DNA from: Edaphochlamys debaryana | Taxonomy: Eukaryota; Chlorophyta; Chlorophyceae; Chlamydomonadales | Reading direction: 5' to 3' | DNA length: 64,000 nucleotides | Assembly (NCBI GenBank): GCA_016858145.1 | Contig: JAEHOE010000009.1 | Span: 1,364,001 to 1,428,000 of the forward strand | Part shown: positions 59,701 to 64,000 of the stretch, in pieces | Layout: the number at the start of each line of letters is the position of its first letter | Position numbering within the stretch: position 1 is the first letter of the stretch | Made by a program: the position numbers and the translations under genes | The notes under the pieces: generated by a model | Told to the model about the DNA's origin: nothing | The model's database searches: none | What the model saw: only the letters and a program-made list of their open reading frames with translations

Positions 59701-62173
59701 CCCGATGCCGCGCTGGTGGAAGCTGCCGCGAAGCTGTCCTCGCTGTCCACGAAGCCGTACGTCTGCAGCAGCTGCGCGTCCGACAGGTTGCCGTACGTGT
59801 GCAGCACCTCCTCCCCCGCGGCGATGGGCTTGTCTGGGGTACCAAGCGCGTGCGTGGAGGGGGGGCATCGTCAGGTGTGCACATCCTCCCCTGCTTTCGC
59901 TCCCGTAACGTGCAACCGTGCAGTTGTGCAACCGTGCAGTTGTTCACAGGTCCCCCGCCCCCCAAACATGCGCCCAACGGGCCACGAAGGCCAGACCTCT
60001 CGGGCTTCGGACTCCCCTTTACATGAACAGCCCTTAACACATGCGCCCACCGGGCCATCAAGGCCAGGCGGTGACTACCCACGGAACACATGCAGACGCT
60101 ACGAGTGCCCGCACGCAACCCGCCCACCCGCCCGCCCGCATCACGAAGCAAGCATGCACAGCCCCCGAACCCCCTACCCCTCTGCTCTGCTCCGCCCTTC
60201 AGACATTACGAGTGCACGCATGGGACCCACCCGCATGCACGCGCCCAAGCACGCTACCCACCTGCCCGCATCACGAAGTAGGCCTCCACGCCCTCCGGGG
60301 CCCCGCCCTCCACCAGCGCCGCAGCGGCGGCCTGCAGGGTTGGGTGAGCGGAGGCCGTTAGCCTCCCTGCAGAACACGTCCGCCACGTGCATCCACGAAC
60401 CCATGAAGGCCGCCAAGACATACGGTCGAGTCAAGGTGTTGCGCATGCGTCAGCGTCCCTGGGGCCACACCACGCTCGAGTCCGCAACTCGAGATCAGCC
60501 GTGCTGCCGACCCTACCGGTACCCCTGCTCCGACCCCCGAGGCCCCACGCCCGCGCCTCTAGCATTGTGCTAATCTCGCCATGTGCACCACGTTTCGACC
60601 ATCCCCACATTGGCCCCACCCCAGCCGCCCACACACCTGGGCGACGTTGAGGCGCTGCAGGTGCGCGTTGCGGCGCGCGGGGTTGTGGGAGTGGTTGATC
60701 ATGTCGATGCCGGGGAGCAGGAACACCTGCGTACCGCCAGCCTCCAGGCGGGTGATCTGGTGGAAAGGGGCGGGGAAAGGGTGGGGCAGGGGCAGGACTG
60801 GTGGGATAAGGGGCAAGGAGGGGGGGGGGTAAAGTCTGCTGGCCGGAGGGCTCGTGCCGCGCTGCCCAGCCCCTGATCCCGCCTGAAGGTCCTCGCAACA
60901 CGGCCCTCCCTTCTCCCTGTTCGTGACACCCTCCAAACCCTCGTCACAACCTCTCGCCACCCGTCACTCCACTCTCCGGCCCTCTTCGCGCCCCCTTCTC
61001 CCTCCCCTCCCCTCCCCTCCCCTCCCCCTCCCCCTCCCACTTCCCCCCTCCCTCCCCTTCTCTCCTCTCACCTCCTTGGCCCCCGACACCCAGTTCTCCG
61101 CCTCCAGGTGGAACGCGCGGCTCTGCACCAGCGCTGCCGCGCGCAGGAACGCCTGCAGGCCCTTGCCGCCCTTGCCCCCCTTGCCCGCCTCCTTGCTACC
61201 CCCCTCCTCCGCCAGCCCCGGCCACAGGTCCGGCCGCGCCGCCAGCACGGGTGCCACGTGGCGGCTGAATGCGTCCGCCACGGGGTCCGGGCCCGACTGC
61301 TCCAGGGCCGTGCCTGCAAGGGGAGGGAGGGGAAGAGGGGGTGGGTGGGTCGGTATGGCCTGGTAGGCAGGTAGGGAGCTGGCCGGGAATGAGTCTGAGG
61401 GTTCGGCTGGCTACCGGTAGCAGGACGCTCCTCTCCACGCTAGGGCAGGTGCCGCTAGAGCGGTCACGTCCAGTCGTCAGAAGCAACACTCAAACAGTCC
61501 TGCTGATCCCCTCAGCGCTGGTGGCTGCTCGTGCAGGGAAGGCCAGGGGCCAGAGGGCGCACCTTCCAGGTCGGCCTTCTCAGCGTCAGTCCAGTTCAAC
61601 AAGCAGTCGGGGCAGCCGTCCGGCAGCGTGGCGACGTAGGCCGCAAAGGGCGAGTCGGCGCCCTGAGCCACCTCCGCCATCAGCGCCAGCGTGGTCGCTA
61701 GGAAGGGGCTCAGGGACGGGTGGCTCTCGCGGAGGTAGCGGACCGCGGGCCGGAAGGCGTCGGGGCGCCTGCGGGTGCGGGTGCCACGGCGGACGGGACG
61801 GCAGCAGCATGAGCACGAGGGAAGCCCCGTTGCCGACTGCAAAGCTAGCGCTCGGGGCCCGCAGCGGCGCCTATAACGCGCGGTGCGCGGGGTCAGCGAC
61901 GACGGCATGGCTGCGCATGCACCGACTCGCCGCCGGTCGGCGCCGACCCGCGTGGGACGATGCTTCATGTGCATGTGCTTACTTCGAAAGTTCATCCTCC
62001 TTGGGGATGAAGAGAGTCGCCGTGATGGGGAGGAGAAGCAGCAAGTCCCCCTCCTTGACGTCCTCCGTCGCTACGACTCCACGATCCCCGCTCGGCAGCT
62101 CTTTGAATAGGTCTAGCTTTGAGTGCAATCTGCCCCCCCTCGCCTCCAGCCAGGAGGCGAAGGCTTCAGCCAT
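56781..62173 (-). CDS. SETD6-like SET-domain protein lysine methyltransferase
   Basis: Twelve exons: 62173-61983, 61768-61563, 61313-61072, 60756-60637, 60331-60262, 59833-59505, 59175-59035, 58698-58360, 58072-57971, 57730-57645, 57421-57079 and 56867-56781. They total 751 residues. Family members methylate lysines of non-histone proteins (SETD6, Rubisco LSMT). The N-terminal SET half has FKELPSGDRGVVATEDVKEG and LLLLPITATLF. A helical insert follows (DCLLNWTDAEKADLEG). The catalytic half has LPGIDMINHSHNPARRNA, with the NHS motif, and GEEVLHTYGNLSDAQLLQTYGFV, with the catalytic Tyr. The Rubis-subs-bind-like C-terminal region keeps VVLMTKEEFNELKREH and the helix ending VELMKKLRDG, matching SETD6. 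Two additions are unusual: a Lys-Gly-Lys-rich insert near 58.55-58.62 kb and an acidic then Lys-rich tail in exon 11, both nuclear-protein-like. ATG 62173 is the only start before the SET fold. Confidence 0.87.
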
Positions 62174-62416
62174 GGCTCTGCCGGCGCAGGTCTCGGAGTC
62201 GGGCGCTTTTTGGCGCGTGCTCTGAACCTAGAGATAGGCAGCTAGATTTCGGCTGCGTAAGGTCGTCTATACGCGCACGGTGTACGCGTGTCTATGCAAG
62301 CTCAAGGGACTGAGCAACCAATCCCAACCAATCGGGTAAGGTCCATTTTGCACAGGGAGCCTCACTGCTCGTGCATTATAAACAATTTCACTTGGCAAAC
62401 CCGTCTAACTAGCGCA
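62174..62416. promoter_or_regulatory. Bidirectional promoter region, SET gene / lipid kinase gene
   Basis: Only 243 bp separate the SET-gene ATG (-) and the proposed kinase ATG (+). Both 5'UTRs and core promoters must fit here unless the kinase starts elsewhere. Confidence 0.45.
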
Positions 62417-64000
62417 ATGCCCGTCGGGTCGTTGAGCAACCTTGTGCCCGGAAGGCATCGTCGCCAGGGCAGCGATCTCGAGGCTCCCTGGATTGATAGT
62501 CTAGCTCCACAGTCTACAGACGCGCTCCCCAATGACGGTGCTGTGTTCAAGGGCCTGGGCGGATGCTCGGCTGCATCGGCACTCAGCCTCAGCAACAGAG
62601 GGCAACAGCAGCGCAGTGCTCGGGACAGCTCTGGGCAGGGAGGCAAGCTGGCTGGCGGCGGCACCGCGTAAGCCTGCAGCTACCCTGCAAGGGCGTGCAG
62701 GGACAGCTGGCTACGCGGAAAGTTTTCGCGGGCGTGGCGCTGACGGTGGTTCCCACTCTGCATCGCGTCGCAGTGTTGTATCGTCGTCCAACTTGCCGCC
62801 CGCACCAGGTGGGCTGCTCCTAGAGCCGCTTGCGTGGCAGCGTGGCGTTAGGGACCTCGACCGGCGCGACCCCTGCGCTTCCCCACGTGCTCCCGGGGAG
62901 CGGAGGCGTCACGGCCCAGTCCCCAGCACCTTCCGAGCTCCGATCGCTCTATTGCGTGTCCTGGCGTTGGCCACCTGACCCTCTCAGTCCCAGTCCTCAC
63001 CGCGACGTGCGACTGTGCCAGCGGTAGCTAGCTCCAGCAACCTGCTATACCGCACCCGGCCACCGTTCAGCCCCGCTGCCAGCGCACACCGCCCCCGGTC
63101 ACCCCACTCTCACCCCACCACCACACCGCCCGTCTGATCCCCGAAGCCTGCGGCGGCCCTTGCAGCGCCAGGTGTCTGGCGCCACTGTCCCCCAACCCCT
63201 TGTAACGCACCCTTCCCACCAACCCACATCACCCTAAAACCCCATAAACCCCCATGCAACACCCCCGCTGCAGGCAGCAGCGACGACTGCTCCGCCAGCG
63301 GCGAGGCGCAGGGCTGCGTCATGATGCTGCGGGGCGTGCGGGTAAAGGTCAAGATGACCTCAACCCACATCGCCTGGAAGCCCGTCAACACCTCGAGCAG
63401 CTGTTGCGGGCGCAGCAAGGCGGCGCTGGCGCGGAGGGGTGAGGCGGGAGCTTGTGCCTAATGTGGGTTTGTGATGCGGCCCTGGTACAACGCGGCCAGG
63501 CTGCATGGGGTAGCAGGGGATGAGTGTAAACACACCACCAAGCATACCGACTCTTCCCCGACCTGTGTGCAGTGCCCTTCGACGAGATCCTGTCGGCCCA
63601 GGCCCTCTCCTCCCGGCCTTCGGCCTCCTGCTGCCTGCCGCGGGTGAGGCAGGCTCACTGAAGGCTGGCGATGGCTGAGTGCGGAGTCTGATGCATGCTT
63701 TGGGGATCCCGTCAGTCGCCCCTGGTCTGCTGTTCGCCATGACCTCAACGGGCCTCCAATGGCTGCCCCGAGTGCACCTGCACTGAAGCTCCACGGTCCC
63801 TTGCTTCGCTACCCCCAGGACCACAAGTTTGTGGTCTACACCTTCACGCGGGCGCGCTCCGACCCCAACACCTGGCGCTGCGAGGACTTTGCGCTCTCGG
63901 CCGCATCGCCCGAGCAGGTGGGCGGCGAGGGAGGCAGGGGGTGGTTCCCGCTTGGGGGCCCAGGCGCCGTCCAGTTGCCGCCCTGCTGCCACCCGGAGCT
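62417..64000 (+). CDS. Probable sphingoid-base or ceramide kinase, 5' part
   Basis: Partial; runs off the window. Proposed exons are 62417-62667, 63278-63438, 63573-63643 and 63819-63917, in frame (194 codons so far). The diagnostic part is the PH-like N-terminal region of plant lipid kinases: a strand pair (MMLRGVRVKVKMTSTHIAWK), SCCGRSKAALARR, VPFDEILSAQ, then FVVYTFTRARSDPNTWRCED. The last resembles the F-V-x2-F-x2-SR-x3-P-x2-W pattern of Arabidopsis ceramide and long-chain-base kinases. The DAGK catalytic domain would lie beyond 64000. Exon 1 is a low-complexity N-terminus; its start and the 610-bp first intron are less certain, and another small exon may sit in that gap. The kinase would phosphorylate a sphingolipid base or ceramide. 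Confidence 0.5.

Overview
The window reads as nuclear DNA of a volvocine green alga (Chlamydomonas/Volvox type). The evidence is high GC, intron-rich genes with GT-AG introns of about 100-400 nt, TGTAA polyadenylation signals downstream of several stops, proteins swollen by Ala/Gly/Pro/Gln low-complexity runs, a flagellar enkurin gene, and a regA-like SAND (VARL) gene. Every gene model here was spliced by hand from reading frame, splice consensus and phase. The models close in frame, but none is backed by transcript data.

Left flank (1-11.1 kb): a VARL/SAND transcription-factor gene (+), a roughly 3 kb non-coding stretch, then an 8-exon organellar hybrid cluster protein gene (HCP, +).

Centre (12.0-40.6 kb): three large paralogous genes, called ZfA (-), ZfB (+) and ZfC (+) here. 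They encode arrays of two alternating Cys4 fingers. Finger type 1 is C-x2-C ... W-x-C-x2-CC-x2-N ... G-F-Y-G-P-x-G-T. It is followed by a short linker, SLEEAGGR, and then by a GATA-like type 2 finger, C-x2-C-x19/20-C-x2-C with W-R-x-H and G-x-Y-x-C inside. ZfA carries about 3 type 1 and 4 type 2 fingers, ZfB 1 and 3, and ZfC 5 and 7. ZfA and ZfB diverge from a shared 0.7 kb promoter region. ZfA and ZfC end in the same unusual C-terminal domain on opposite strands, so the cluster is bounded by an inverted repeat. I do not recognise this paired-finger family; it is the best candidate in the window for something undescribed.

Right flank (41-64 kb) holds ordinary eukaryotic genes: enkurin/FAP106 (-), a plant-type two-domain GTP cyclohydrolase I (-), a SpoU/TrmH-family RNA 2'-O-methyltransferase (+) divergent from it, a low-complexity putative membrane protein (-), a double-LysM protein with a C-terminal membrane helix (+), a SETD6-like SET-domain lysine methyltransferase (-), and the 5' part of a probable sphingoid-base/ceramide kinase (+). 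The last two share a 243 bp promoter region.
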